This document shows positions 35,481 to 46,119 of a stretch of 64,000 nucleotides of DNA, piece after piece. Location of the stretch: assembly GCA_958299035.1 (NCBI GenBank), contig CATQJL010000112.1, positions 48,132,941 through 48,196,940 on the forward strand, given 5' to 3'. Within the stretch, counting starts at the first letter, position 1. Every line of letters starts with the position of its first letter. Origin of the DNA: Cylicocyclus nassatus. Taxonomy: Eukaryota > Nematoda > Chromadorea > Rhabditida > Strongylidae. The notes below the pieces were generated by a model, which was not told where the DNA came from, made no database searches, and worked only from the letters and a program-made list of their open reading frames with translations. The position numbers and the translations under genes are program-made.

Positions 35481-36824
35481 TATAATCACTTCAGAAAACA
35501 TATTTTAGTAATTCTAGAAAGCATGCCAGAGAGGTGAAAAAATTGTATTGCTTTAAAAAAGATTTGCCTTATCAGCATCACGCGTGCTGATGCGATCCGG
35601 GACCCTCATTATGACCTCCCCCCTAAAGGTCCCATCCCTACGACTCCCACCTTCCTCCTTCCCCCCCCCTCCACCTACCCCATTCCCCCGCCCCGCCCTC
35701 CTCCACTTCCTTTTACGGTAACCTGCATAAACGAATGTCAATCTCAAATGCCTGCCAATGTATCTCAATCAAATTTATAAGTCAGAGAAAGATAACTATT
35801 TAAAAACTGGGAGAATGCAAGTAATGCTTCAGCACTCAAAAAACAGATAGTTCTACGTAGATTGGGTAAGTAATAAAATTTTTTTACAAATTGGCTATGC
35901 TTATTGTGTTTGGGAAAATATGAATGGAAAGGACATCATCTGACAAAGCAGAACATCGAATATGATTTGAATGCTATTCAAGATGTGCTCTACCTATGAA
36001 AAATGAAATAAAATAACAACCAAGAAAAATTCAGCATTACGGAACGGTTCACTTTGGTCATTATATTTGACTATTTTTAATAACTCCTTTTCTTGCAAAG
36101 GTTAATAATTTTTTCTGCTGTTTATGAATGTTCGGCATAATCCTTTCATGGTCCAGTGGTAACGAAAGATACAGACTATGGTTCTGGATAATAGAACGTT
36201 TCAAATTTGTATGACAATTCCGAGTTTTATCCCCGTAGGCGATAATATTTTTTTGCAGGAACAAAAAAACCATTTTTTTGAAGCGTAAATATTGTTTTCG
36301 ACTAATAGGCCTGCTTTCTATTGCACAGATTTTCCTGCGGAAAAAAACCGTTTTAGCGTCTTCCAGAACGATGTCTAAAATGTGCATGATCTTGCTTTGA
36401 AAATTCGTAACTGAAGTCAAGAAAAGATTAAAAGGCTCCAATGAACAGGTTTTGTAGTACTATAGTGCTCAAACAATTAAAGGTAAAAGTTGCAGCACAG
36501 GAGCAGTAAGCTCCAAAAAATTTAGATGCGACTCTAGCAAAAATAGATGCGATCCTAGAAGCCAAAAACTGGCAAGCTCGAAAATCCTTAACTCACTGGA
36601 GACGCAACGAAACAGCCCGAAATTTTTAGGAAAGAAAGTAGGAGGATGGCGTCGTAATACAGCAAAGTTGCAGCGAACAGGCCTCCATAGCGGCGAAAAA
36701 ATTTAGATGCGGCCTAGATACGAACCCCCTTTTCATTTTTTGTTGCCATAAATAATTCAAAAAAATCCACAGGCTATGAAATATAACGATTTGTACAACT
36801 CTAGCAGAGCATCTCCAAAGTACA
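35481..36824. other. No gene recognised; C-rich tract inside
   Basis: The plus strand is strikingly C-rich at about 35605-35712, with runs of eight to nine C, giving a purine tract on the other strand. A 126-codon minus-strand frame (36061-36441) has no recognisable motif. Confidence 0.4.
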
Positions 36825-37493
36825 GGTAAATTGTATGGGCCCTCTAAAGACATAACAAAAATGTTTAAAAAATTATCCATGGTCATCGCTTGTAGAGATT
36901 GGGGATTTTTATCGAGAGTGTAAGACTTCAGTAATGCTTCGGAACCAGGATTTCTAGGTCAATTGGTACGTTTAACATTCTTGTCAAACTGCATGCCTAG
37001 TGTTTGCGCTTCTGAAAGTATCTTGGAGTCTTCGGTCATACTTCTGGCCAGCAAGTTAGATCCCCGTCTGCGATACTTTTTGCAGGGAGAAAAATGCTGT
37101 TTTTTGAAGAGTAGAGAATGTTTGCGACTGAGAAGCTTATTTCCTACATTCCACACTTTTTTAATTCGGACCACCCTCTCTTACGACCCCCCCCCCCACC
37201 GCCTGTGCCCCCTTTACGACCTACCGTTGCTATAGTCGCATCACACGCTTGACCCTGCTTATCGGATGGTTATTAGAGCACCCTCAAAAGTCTAAAATGA
37301 AATTTTTGAAAGTTAAAGCAGTCACAACGGAAACGCAGCTGCTGGAACGGGGACGAAATTCTGCATTGATTTGTGTTTGAGCGATATGTCTATCCTTTAT
37401 TTTGAACGATTCTAGAACAGGTCTAAAAAGGCATGAACTTTCGGATCCACCCAATACATTTCTCCTAATTTACTTTGGCTGATGAAAAATACA
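36825..37493 (+). repeat. Left arm of a large inverted duplication with a mariner-type end
   Basis: Matches 37930-38664 in inverted orientation over about 670 bp, from AAATTGTATGGGCCC at the outer edge to TTGGCTGATGAAAAAT at the inner edge. The mariner-like terminus TCGGATCCACCCAATA lies about 40 bp before the inner edge, so the duplication includes an element end plus flanking DNA. The two arms encode almost the same 90-96 codon frame (VRLTFLS, then MPSVCASESILESS), but this is simply shared sequence. Confidence 0.8.
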
Positions 37494-37499
37494 CAAATC

Positions 37500-37905
37500 C
37501 ACAAAGGCTTGTGGTACACAATTACCCACGTGGTTACGGCACAGCATCACTCTGGCAAGTGCACAAAAATTTCCGTTTTCTTGATTTCTAACGGAGGGAA
37601 AAATACGGCAAAGGCGTATATGGATGTTTTATGTGGATAGTGTTTACGTAAGCAAGTAAGAATTTTTGTAGGATATTTATGAAATGGTTACGATTTTTTT
37701 TCCGGGCTGCTGAGTCTTTTTAGTTTTTGGTTCGAAACTCGAGGTGGATGAGAGCTGTTGCAAATGCGATGGCCCTCTTGTAGAGCTTACTTTGCTCTAT
37801 CGAATGGTACTTTGCAGCCTATTTAGAAATGAGAAATGCATGACTTATTGCGGTTGAAATTCAAAACGGGCATTAATTTCCGTGCAACCTAATACATTAG
37901 TAAGA
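37500..37905. mobile_element. Half copy of the 950-bp mariner-type palindrome MITE
   Basis: This spacer between the two arms matches only the right half of the element at 40968-41917 (ACGGCACAGCATCACT through GCTGCTGAGTC to CGTGCAACCTAATA). It is therefore a one-armed remnant sitting in the centre of the inverted duplication. Confidence 0.7.
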
Positions 37906-37929
37906 TTACGTTCTTCTCATAAGAAAGAG

Positions 37930-38664
37930 AATTGAATGCATTTTTCATCAGTCAAAGTAAATTAGGAGAAAGGTATTGGGTGGATCCGAAAGTTCATGCC
38001 TTTTTAGACCTGTTCTAGAATCGTTCAAAACAAAGGATAGACATATCGTTCAAACACAAATCAATGCAGAGGAAAAGTCCCCGTTCCAGCAGCTGCGTTT
38101 CCGTTGTGACTGCTTTGACAAGCGCTGAGATAATTGAGGAAAAGTAGAACCCTTCATTTTATCATGTCTGACTTTCGCTAACTTTCAAAAATTTCATTTT
38201 AGACTTTTGAGGGTGCTCTAATAACCATCCGATAAGCAGGGTCAAGCGTGTGATGCGACTATAGCAACGGTGGGTCGTAAAGGGGGCACAGGCGGTGGGG
38301 GGAGGGGGTCGTAAGAGAGGGTGGTCCGAATTAAAAAAGTGTGGAATGTAGGAAATAAGCTTCTCAGTCGCAAACATCCTCTACTCTTCAAAAAACAGCA
38401 TTTTTCTCCCTGCAAAAAGTATCGCAGACGGGGATCTAACTTGCTGGCCAGAAGTATGACCGAAGACTCCAAGATACTTTCAGAAGCGCAAACACTAGGC
38501 ATGCAGTCTGACAAGAATGTTAAACGTACCAATTGACCTAGAAATCCTGGTTCCGAAGCATTACTGAAGTCTTACACTCTCGATGAAAACGCCCAATCTC
38601 TACCAGCGATAATTTTTTAAACATTTTTGTTATGTCTTTAAAGGGCCCATACAATTTAACTGTT
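37930..38664 (-). repeat. Right arm of the large inverted duplication
   Basis: Inverse partner of 36825-37493, with an extra stretch near 38100-38185 missing from the left arm. The outward mariner-like end TATTGGGTGGATCCGAAAG starts at about 37975. The arm abuts the truncated start of the CR1-like copy at about 38665. Confidence 0.8.
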
Positions 38665-40680
38665 GCCTTATATAATGTGCTTGCCAATATCGTACCTCTT
38701 AAATTCAAAAAAGTTCCTCCTCTCACTTATCCCAATCACATTCGCAACTTGATTGAACAAAAGTTGCGGCTCTTTTCATCACTCACAAATCCACTAAATC
38801 ATAACTTGTACAATAAAACTTGTTCTGACTTGAATCATCATTTGAAATTTTTTTTACGAAACCATGAACATCTGCTTGCAAAAAAAGAGTCCAAAGAGTT
38901 GTATAGTTATTTCAAATGTAGAGCAAAAGGCAATATGAGATTTCCTACCCTAATTGACGAATCTGGTACCTCTTTTGGGGACGACCAGGGGAAGGCGCAT
39001 GCGTTAGGGCGATTTTTTGCCAATGTATTTGAAAAGGCTGATGATGACAACCACGCAATGAGCATGCCTTGGGCAATGGCTCGCATCTCCGAATCTATAG
39101 ATGATGTAAGTGTCAATTCTGATACAGTGTTCAGTACACTGAAAAGTCTGGAGCCCAACACAACTCCCACATTCGACGGTATTCCACAGATCATTTTTAA
39201 GAACTGTGCACAAACACTTTGCGTACCACTTTCATATATTTTAACATGTCGCTCTCAGAGGGAGTTGTGCCTCAAATTTGGAAAGAAGCTCTTGTCACTG
39301 CAATCCCTAAAAAAGAATCTAGCAATGCCTTGTCAAATTTTTGCCCTATTAGTATCATGCCTTCCGCTGGCAAAGTTCTTGAAAGGGTCATTTGTAAAAA
39401 GCTCTTTGATTGGTTGGATAGAAACCATGTTCTTCCATCTGAACAACACGGATTTCTTCCCGGATGCTCTACCACAACCTTACTTACCGACTCCCTTTTT
39501 GACTGGACTGCAGCTCTCAATAAAGGTCAAGCTGTAGACATAATTTACTTTGATCTATTTAAAGCATTTGACAAGGTAAACCACAGTAAACTCTTTTTAA
39601 ACTTGAGAACTACGCCATCAGGGGGCCTCTTCTTTCTTGGTTAAAATCATATCTTAGCGAAAGAAGTATGGCAGTTCGTGTGGGGACGGTGTACTCTGAT
39701 CGGTACTGTTGTAGTAGTGGTGTCCCTCAGGGAGGCGTTCTTTCTCCTCTACTATTCCTGGTTTACGTTGCCGAACTCCCTACTCTTTTGAAAACCCATC
39801 TTGACATCAAAGTACAAATGTTTGCGGATGATATCAAAGTATATTACTGCTAAGACCCTAGTCAACAACATGCTGCTTTTGATGCACTCTCATTTTCTAT
39901 TCAAAGGATGATATCATGGTCTAAAGATTGGAATATCCCTGTAAGCCCTTCCAAGACTACTGTTATGCAATTAGGTGAATCCTCTTTCCACACTTACAAC
40001 TATGATGGTGTCAATCTTGAGTCCTCCAACCTCGCACGAGACCTTGGCGTGATTATCAGTAACACTCAATTTTTCCACCCATATTGACTTGATTGTCAAA
40101 AAATCTTCCTCAGCTCTTTTTACAATCTTCCGTAATATACATAGTAATGATCCGAAGATTTTTCTGACCTTATACAAAAGCTACGTACTGCCACATCTTG
40201 AATACGTATCTCCGGTATGGAGCCCTTTTTAGAAATATTGAAAAACTTGAAAAAATTCAGAAAACTTTCACTAGAATCCTCTTCTACAGATGTTACCCCG
40301 ATTCAAGTTATCCCCAGAGTCTGCCATCGTATCGATCACGACTCAATTTCCTTCAGCTTCATAGTCTAAAGTACAGGCGTACCATAAATGATCTGGTTCT
40401 GGGATTTCGCATTTTGCGTTTGGAGACCAGACTCCGGGCCAGTAAGTACTGGGTGTTTAGACCATGTAGTCAACGAGTAGGTAAGTTCAATCTATATTAT
40501 CGCAGATTAGGCACAAAGAAACTTTCGATCACGTTCAACTCATTTGTTTGTCGCACTTCAAGATGGTTATCATCCTTACCAGATGAAATAACTTCAAGTG
40601 AAAACTCTGCCATCTTTCGTAGAAGACTGCAAAATGTTGATGTACTTCAGATTCTAAAAATTTTATCTGATTTTTAGATG
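38665..40680 (+). pseudogene. CR1-like non-LTR retrotransposon, copy 1, 5'-truncated
   Basis: Frames read from the region before the RT (KVPPLTYPNHIRNLIE) through the RT domain to the conserved C-terminus (KYWVFRPC, SRWLSSLPDEI). RT motifs are IYFDLFKAFDKVNH (motif A, with LF for the usual FS), VPQGGVLSPLLFLVY (motif B region) and MFADDIKVYY (catalytic ADD). Frameshifts near 39240 and 39640, a stop at 39851 and others break the frame. The endonuclease part is missing; the inverted-duplication arm lies where it should begin. About 280 bp of 3' sequence follow before the MITE at 40968. Confidence 0.85.
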
Positions 40681-40967
40681 ACTGCTTCCAACCCGATGTC
40701 CCTCAGCCTTATAGTTGTCAATCAGTGCTGTTATGTTCGCCATGGCTTCCATTCCTTCTTCAGAGCTTGGCTTTCGCAGGAGTCCTATCCTCGCTTTCCT
40801 GATGTTTTCCTAACTGATGCATCGCTTCGGTTCGGATGTGCCGTGTTTCTGCCTGTTATTGCTGCCATCTACTTCTTTTCCCCCATTAATGTTCCTGAGA
40901 GTGCCTTTGTTGCTGCAGTGCTTTACCATGATTAGTTTAATCAGCTTGTCGTACGTCAAGGGAAATA

Positions 40968-41917
40968 TTAGGTTGGTTCATAATTAATGCACGTTTTGAA
41001 TTTCAACCGCAATAATTCATACACTTTTCATTCTTATATAGGCTTCAAAGTACCATTCGATAGAGCAAAGCAAGCTCTACAAGATGGCCATTTTGCTTTT
41101 GCAACAGCTCTCATCCACCTCGAGTATCAAGGCAAAAAGTAAAAAGACTCAGCAGCCCGAAAAATCGAAAAAAATCGCAACTCAGTTCATAAAAATCCTA
41201 CAAAAATTCTAACTTGCTCACGTAAACACTATCCACATAAGACATCTATATACGCCTTTGCCGTATTTTTTCCTCTGTTAGAGATCAAGAAAACGGAAAT
41301 TTTCGTGCATTTGCCAAAGTGATGCTGTGCCAACCCCATATAGGTAGTTGTATAGCACAAGCCTGCAGAAGTACAGACCTAAATTTTCAGCTCTCTACAA
41401 GCTTTAGTTCTCGAAAAATTTGAATTTTAGCTTGGAGCACTTAACTAGGGAGAGCTATGTTTGGTATTTCTCGAGAACTAAAGCTTGTAGAGAGCTGAAA
41501 ATTTAGGTCTGTACTTCTACAGGCTTGTGCTATACAACTACCTATGTGGGGTTGGCACAGCATCACTTTGGCAAATGCACGAAAATTTCCGTTTTCTTGA
41601 TCTCTAACAGAGGAAAAAATACGGCAAAGGCGTATATGGATGTCTTATGTGGATAGTGTTTACGTGAGCAAGTTAGAATTTTTGTAGGATTTTTATGAAC
41701 TGAGTTGCGATTTTTTTCGATTTTTCCGGCTGCTGAGTCTTTTTACTTTTTGCCTTGATACTCGAGGTGGATGAGAGCTGTTGCAAAAGCAAGATGGCCA
41801 TCTTGTAGAGCTTGCTTTGCTCTGTCGAATGGTACTTTGCAACCTATTTAGAAGTGAGAAGTGTATGACTTATTGAGGTTGAAATTCAAAACGGGCATTA
41901 ATTTCCAGACAATCTAA
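40968..41917. mobile_element. 950-bp near-perfect palindrome, mariner-type MITE
   Basis: TA-flanked ends TTAGGTTGGTTCATAATTAA and its mirror ATTAATTTCCAGACAATCTAA. The arms remain closely complementary for about 450 bp each, to GCTCTCTACAAGC and its mirror, leaving a loop of about 60 bp around 41445. There is no coding capacity. It lies directly downstream of the CR1-like 3' end. Confidence 0.88.
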
Positions 41918-42463
41918 TACATTCACTATCCACAGTAATCACTGCATATCACACTGACAAGGGAATGATCAGAAATCGAAGTGACCAACCTAGACAAGCT
42001 GCATACCATTCGATGCAGCATTCAATGCTGACTTCGAATCTATATTCCGTATATGCTTAGCCCTCTGTGGGCGATATTATGAGACGTTAAAGGCCGTTAC
42101 TTTGCTAAGAAATCGTGCATGTGAAGCGCAAATTTGGCAGTGCGGAGCCATGTTCTTCTTAATGTTGAGCCAAAATATGCAGCTGGGTTACCCTATATTC
42201 TTAAAGCCTAAAGATGAGCTAAAGCTGCAAGAGTGTGCTCATTCTCGGGATTCCACGTAAGATTTCTTACAAGGGAAGGATAGCGGATGGCCGTGGACTT
42301 TCGAGACGAGATCTATACTAACATAGGTTCTTCGGTACGCTGAACTCAAATCTGTGCTTGTTTTCTGCTGCGCGGTCCTGGGTGGAAAGTTATGAGGGTA
42401 TTTTCGCCCCGAGCTCGCTCGGACCGACAATAAGTGCGAGCCTCGCCGCTTGACCTGTCAGCA

Positions 42464-42538
42464 GCGTGTGGCCTGGTGGATAGTGTGCTAGACTGCGGAG
42501 CGGATGCTCATTTTGGTTCGATTCCTTTTGAGGGCAAT
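42464..42538 (+). other. tRNA-like segment in the left TIR
   Basis: TGGCCTGGTGGATAG resembles a tRNA box A (D arm), CTGCGGA sits where an anticodon loop would be, and GGTTCGATTCC is a perfect box B. The order and spacing resemble a tRNA-Arg (loop anticodon GCG). The T stem and acceptor do not pair properly, so this is not a functional tRNA gene but could act as a pol III promoter-like module. Confidence 0.6.
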
Positions 42539-42803
42539 CTTTTTGCTGATGTACATAAAGTCTCTTTTTGTACATAGAACCACTCCAAAAACCCAGTAGA
42601 TGCATAGCACGACGAATAGAAGAAAATCGTCGTTAAAGCAGTGAGAGCTAACAAATAAGGTTCACTGATGTACGATTGCACGCGATTGCAACGAACGTGA
42701 TTTTGAACAAGTAGGCGCAATATGCCTACGTGCACATAAGCTATGACCTGTCAATCGATGAGAGAGGGAGAGTTTCATAACTCATTAACCTCTGAACTCA
42801 ATT

Positions 42804-44571
42804 ATGTTTTGTCCGGAACTGGTTGTTTCACGCCTAGCAGAAGAATTTGGTCCATGTAAGGAGACGCGCGCTCCTACCAGGATAGAGCAGAAGTTCATAG
42901 ACCACATGGCTGCGATTTTGCGTGAAGCCACTTATGGATTCCTGGATGTGGAAAGTGATGAAAGTGAGGTTATGGACGATTCTGATACAGACTCATCGTG
43001 GTCTGCTGAGGATACGGATGAGGAAGACGTTGAGAATAAGGGACCCGTTCGATTTGGAGAGGTGGATGTATCGGAGGAAGTGGTATGCCACAATAACTTT
43101 GAAAGAATTTTTTTCCTAACTCTAACCTCTGCAGGTAAAAAGCGCAATAGAATATTATCGATCGACAGAAAAAGGCTCCAGGCCCTTATCAAGTATGAAA
43201 AGCAGGTTTCGATTTATAACGAACGAATACCACAGGTTGAGAGAAATTGAGAAAAAGCGTAAGTAAATTAACTTGAAAATAAGCTACAGTTCAGAACAGT
43301 TTTGTAATCTAAATATATATGCAGAGGTCATCCGAGCAGATCGCATATCGAGCCTACGAGCTTTGGCATCAAAATTAAAGAATGCTGTTGCGTCGAAATT
43401 TCAAATGGGCATCGCTCTCCATGACAGCGATATTCGACAGATTGCATTAAAGTTGAATATGGATGAAGTCGGTATTCCAAATTTCAAGGCAAGCCATCGA
43501 TGGCTCCAAGAGTTCAAGAAAAGGAATGGCATAGTATCAAGACGAGTCACAACTTTCACGTCTAAAAGAAATTTCTTGAACCACGACCGTCTTTCATCCG
43601 ATGCTGAATTATTCGTCAGTGCAGTGCGGAAAGGTGATTACATACGAAAAATGGTGTTACGATTTTTGCAGAATTTTTCTTGTAGAGATGGAAAAGTGGC
43701 GTATGGTATGTAATGTAGACCAAAGCGGCTTTTTTAAAGAGCTGCATTCTACCCGGACTCTTGCAACAAAGGGGCTGAAGAAGGTAACGAGAGTGGTTCA
43801 ATCAGTCGCTGCGACCACACACTCCTTTACCATCATGCCCATGTTGTACATAGACGGACATCTGGGAGAAAAATTATTTATAGTAATGCAGGTCTGTGAT
43901 TCGCCGTACTCCTCTACAAGCAAAATTTTCTTTTGAAGGAGGCGCAAGGAAAATTTCCGGATAGAGGCCATTTTCAAGCAAGGAATTTGGAGGTTCGGGC
44001 CCACATGTCCCACATAATGAACAAACCGTTGCTGCTGGAATGGGTCCAATCGTGCCTGGCTTCGGCGGACTCAACGTCCATACTTTTGTTGGTCGACTCT
44101 TGGAGTTCGTTCAAAGACCATAATGCCATGCTGTCGCTCGTACCAGATAACAAGATGGTCAAAATCATGAACATTCCACCAGGAACCACCTCCTCCATCC
44201 AACCGCTGGACGTGTATTTTTTCCGTTCATTCAAGGCAATGTATAAAAGATTCACTTCCTACATAATAGCCCACGACTTGGATTTCGTTGTACACAGTCG
44301 AGATTCCATTTTACGCCTCCTTTCCCTGATATATTTTCAATTCTGTGCACCACGGTTCCGAAATTTCCTTGTCTATCCTTGGTACGCCGCAGGGTATTTG
44401 GATGCACATCCTGATCAGTTTGAAACCCCCGTGCAATACTGCTTTGCGCGTGATTTGTTGGGACAGTGTGAGAAGGAAAATTGTAATGAAATGTTTTTCA
44501 TACGCTGCGCTCATTGCCAGCATCTTCTCTGTTTCAGTCATTTTGTTATCGAGCATCACATTTGCGCATAG
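42804..44571 (+). CDS. Tc5-like transposase (CENP-B type HTH plus DDE domain), one apparent frameshift
   Basis: Exons 42804-43082, 43135-43258, 43325 onward, to 43891, and 43939-44571. The N-terminus is acidic. Exon 2 encodes an HTH-like IEYYRSTEKG segment. Exon 3 encodes a CENP-B/Tc5-type HTH (HDSDIRQIALKLN, FKASHRWLQEFKKRNG). The catalytic aspartates lie in NVDQSGF, LLLVDSWSSF and SSIQPLDV, with 37 residues between the last two. The C-terminus is Cys/His-rich (FIRCAHCQHLLCFSHF), as in the Tc4/Tc5 group. It would bind the TIRs and cut and join DNA in the nucleus. Between exon 3 and the first Asp (43660-43680) the frame shifts by one near an A/T run, so it is probably inactive unless a short intron is used there. 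Confidence 0.85.
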
Positions 44572-44729
44572 CACAGATTTTTTCCCTTTTTTTGATTGTT
44601 TGACCTAATAAAGTGCTTGAATTTTGAAAAAGAAGTCTTTTTTGATCAATTTTTAATAGAAAAAGGACGTGATTTGATGACTGAAATGGTTCTGCGCACG
44701 AATAGAATCTTTATACATCAGCAAAAAGA

Positions 44730-44805
44730 TTGCCCTCAAAAGGAATCGAACCAAAGAGAGCATCCGTTCCGCAGTCTAGCACACTATCCACTAGGCCACA
44801 CGCTG
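44730..44805 (-). other. tRNA-like segment in the right TIR
   Basis: The mirror copy of 42464-42538. On the minus strand it reads TGGCCTAGTGGATAG, closer to the box A consensus, then CTGCGGA and GGTTCGATTCC. A few substitutions differ from the left copy, all outside box B. Confidence 0.6.
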
Positions 44806-45145
44806 CTGGCAGGTCAAGCGGCGAGGCTCGCACTTATTGTCGGTCCGAGCGAGCTCGGGGCGAAAATATCCTCATAACTTTCCACCCAGGACCGCGCAGC
44901 AGAAACCAAGCACAGATTTGAGTTCAGCGTACCGAAGAACCTATGTTAGTATAGATCTCGTCTCGAAAGTCCACGGCCATCCGGTATCCTTCCCTTGTTA
45001 GCAATAAAACTGCTCATAACTTCGTCCACAAAGGCGATAAGCAGATAAGGAATACATATTAGAAGTCAGCGTTGAATGCTGCATCGAAATGTAGGCGGCT
45101 TGATTAGATTGGCCACTTCAACTTTTGACCGTTCCCTTGTGAGCT

Positions 45146-45363
45146 TGTCAGGATAACGGTTCGCGAGTCCTTTACCTGATGTGTAGCGGGTTACATTAGT
45201 CTTACTATAATGTTTATTATACAAGTTATATACAAAAAGGGAAAGGGGGAAAGGGGAAGAGGGAACCGTCTCCTGACGGCGGGCGGACGTCACTGCTAGA
45301 AGTTCGTTATCTTAGGCCAACCTCCATCGCGAGCAGCTGTTGGGTAATAGCTGCGTCCCGACA
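45146..45363 (-). repeat. LTR (3' LTR in element orientation)
   Basis: In element sense it starts TGTCGGGACGC and contains GTATATAA (TATA-like) and TAATAAACA, a poly(A) signal-like AATAAA. The pol frame enters from the interior (LEDELSEGMEMSGR) and ends inside the LTR at TAG after GGWPKITNF. Confidence 0.88.
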
Positions 45364-45376
45364 TCTCCATTCCTTC
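45364..45376 (-). promoter_or_regulatory. Polypurine tract of the LTR element
   Basis: In element sense GAAGGAATGGAGA lies immediately before the 3' LTR. It is purine-only except for one T and is in the expected position for plus-strand priming. Confidence 0.65.
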
Positions 45377-46119
45377 AGAAAGCTCGTCCTCGAGCTTGTT
45401 TAGCTGTTGTTGAATGTCTTCCGAGTAACATGTGTAAGGAGTACACGTGATACGGCGAGACCATGAAGAACTTCGACTTTGGTACCATTATCCTCAGATT
45501 CATCGATCGAGTGGGGAATTTGGTTTAGGCGAGCTGGATAACCAACCAACGACCTTCACCTTATCCTGGGGGTACTGAGTAAGCTTGTTCTCAAGCTGAG
45601 AGATATACAAAATGGAGGATGTGACGTTAGGGACTGTTTGGAAATGGCAGTGGCATAAAGTTGCATGGGTGATAAGACACTCGGAGACTGACCGATGGAG
45701 TAGTTTTAGGTGGTAGTTTCAGGACTGTGATGATGTGACTGGTATTTAGAGAGTAGGTGAAAACTGGGTGGGAAAAACAGTTTTTGTTGTGGAACATAAT
45801 AATTAAGAAAAACAGCTTGGTGAGGAAGAACACGTAGTTAACAAAGTATTAGGCGGTACTGGATCACATTAGTAATTTACGAAATTATATATCCTACATA
45901 AATTAGGTAGACGATTTGTGAAATTTTGGGATGTGTAATGATAAGGCATTAACTAGAAGCAAGTGACACATAGTTAAACAGTATATAACGATATAACAGT
46001 ATATTACGATTCTATTTACTTAACAAAGAGGAAGATATGCTTAATTAAGCACAACAAACTGTGTTTAATTCAACATGTTGGCAAATTTTGAGTGTTAGAA
46101 AAATGGGGATTTTTTTCGC

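Larger units (their letters stand above)
42270..44997 (+). mobile_element. Inner Tc5-like DNA transposon with tRNA-like TIR segments
   Basis: Flanked by TTA on both sides (42267-42269, 44998-45000). Terminal inverted repeats of about 290 bp start CAAGGGAAGGATA and run to about 42562 and 44705. The interior encodes a single multi-exon transposase on the plus strand. This 2.7-kb element is nearly complete and is the best candidate source of activity for the Tc5-type MITEs of the window. Confidence 0.9.
41958..45139. mobile_element. Outer Tc5-type element interrupted by a second Tc5-like element
   Basis: The left end CAAGGGAATGATC and the right end GACCGTTCCCTTG are flanked by a TGA duplication (41955-41957 and 45140-45142). 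The inverted arms share CATTCGATGCAGCATTCAA and GCTGACTTC-type blocks to about 42080 and 45020. The TNA duplication and CAAGGGAA terminus are hallmarks of the C. elegans Tc4/Tc5 group (family knowledge). No coding sequence of its own is left; the inner element occupies 42270-44997. Confidence 0.85.

Noticed and set aside
36963..37235. 90-codon frame repeated at 38242-38532, seemingly a conserved protein
   Set aside because: The conservation is due to the inverted duplication of the DNA itself; the frame has no motif and includes a poly-C run.
42464..42538. Functional tRNA-Arg gene
   Set aside because: Box A, the anticodon-like loop and box B are present, but the T stem and acceptor stem do not pair, and the segment lies inside a transposon TIR.
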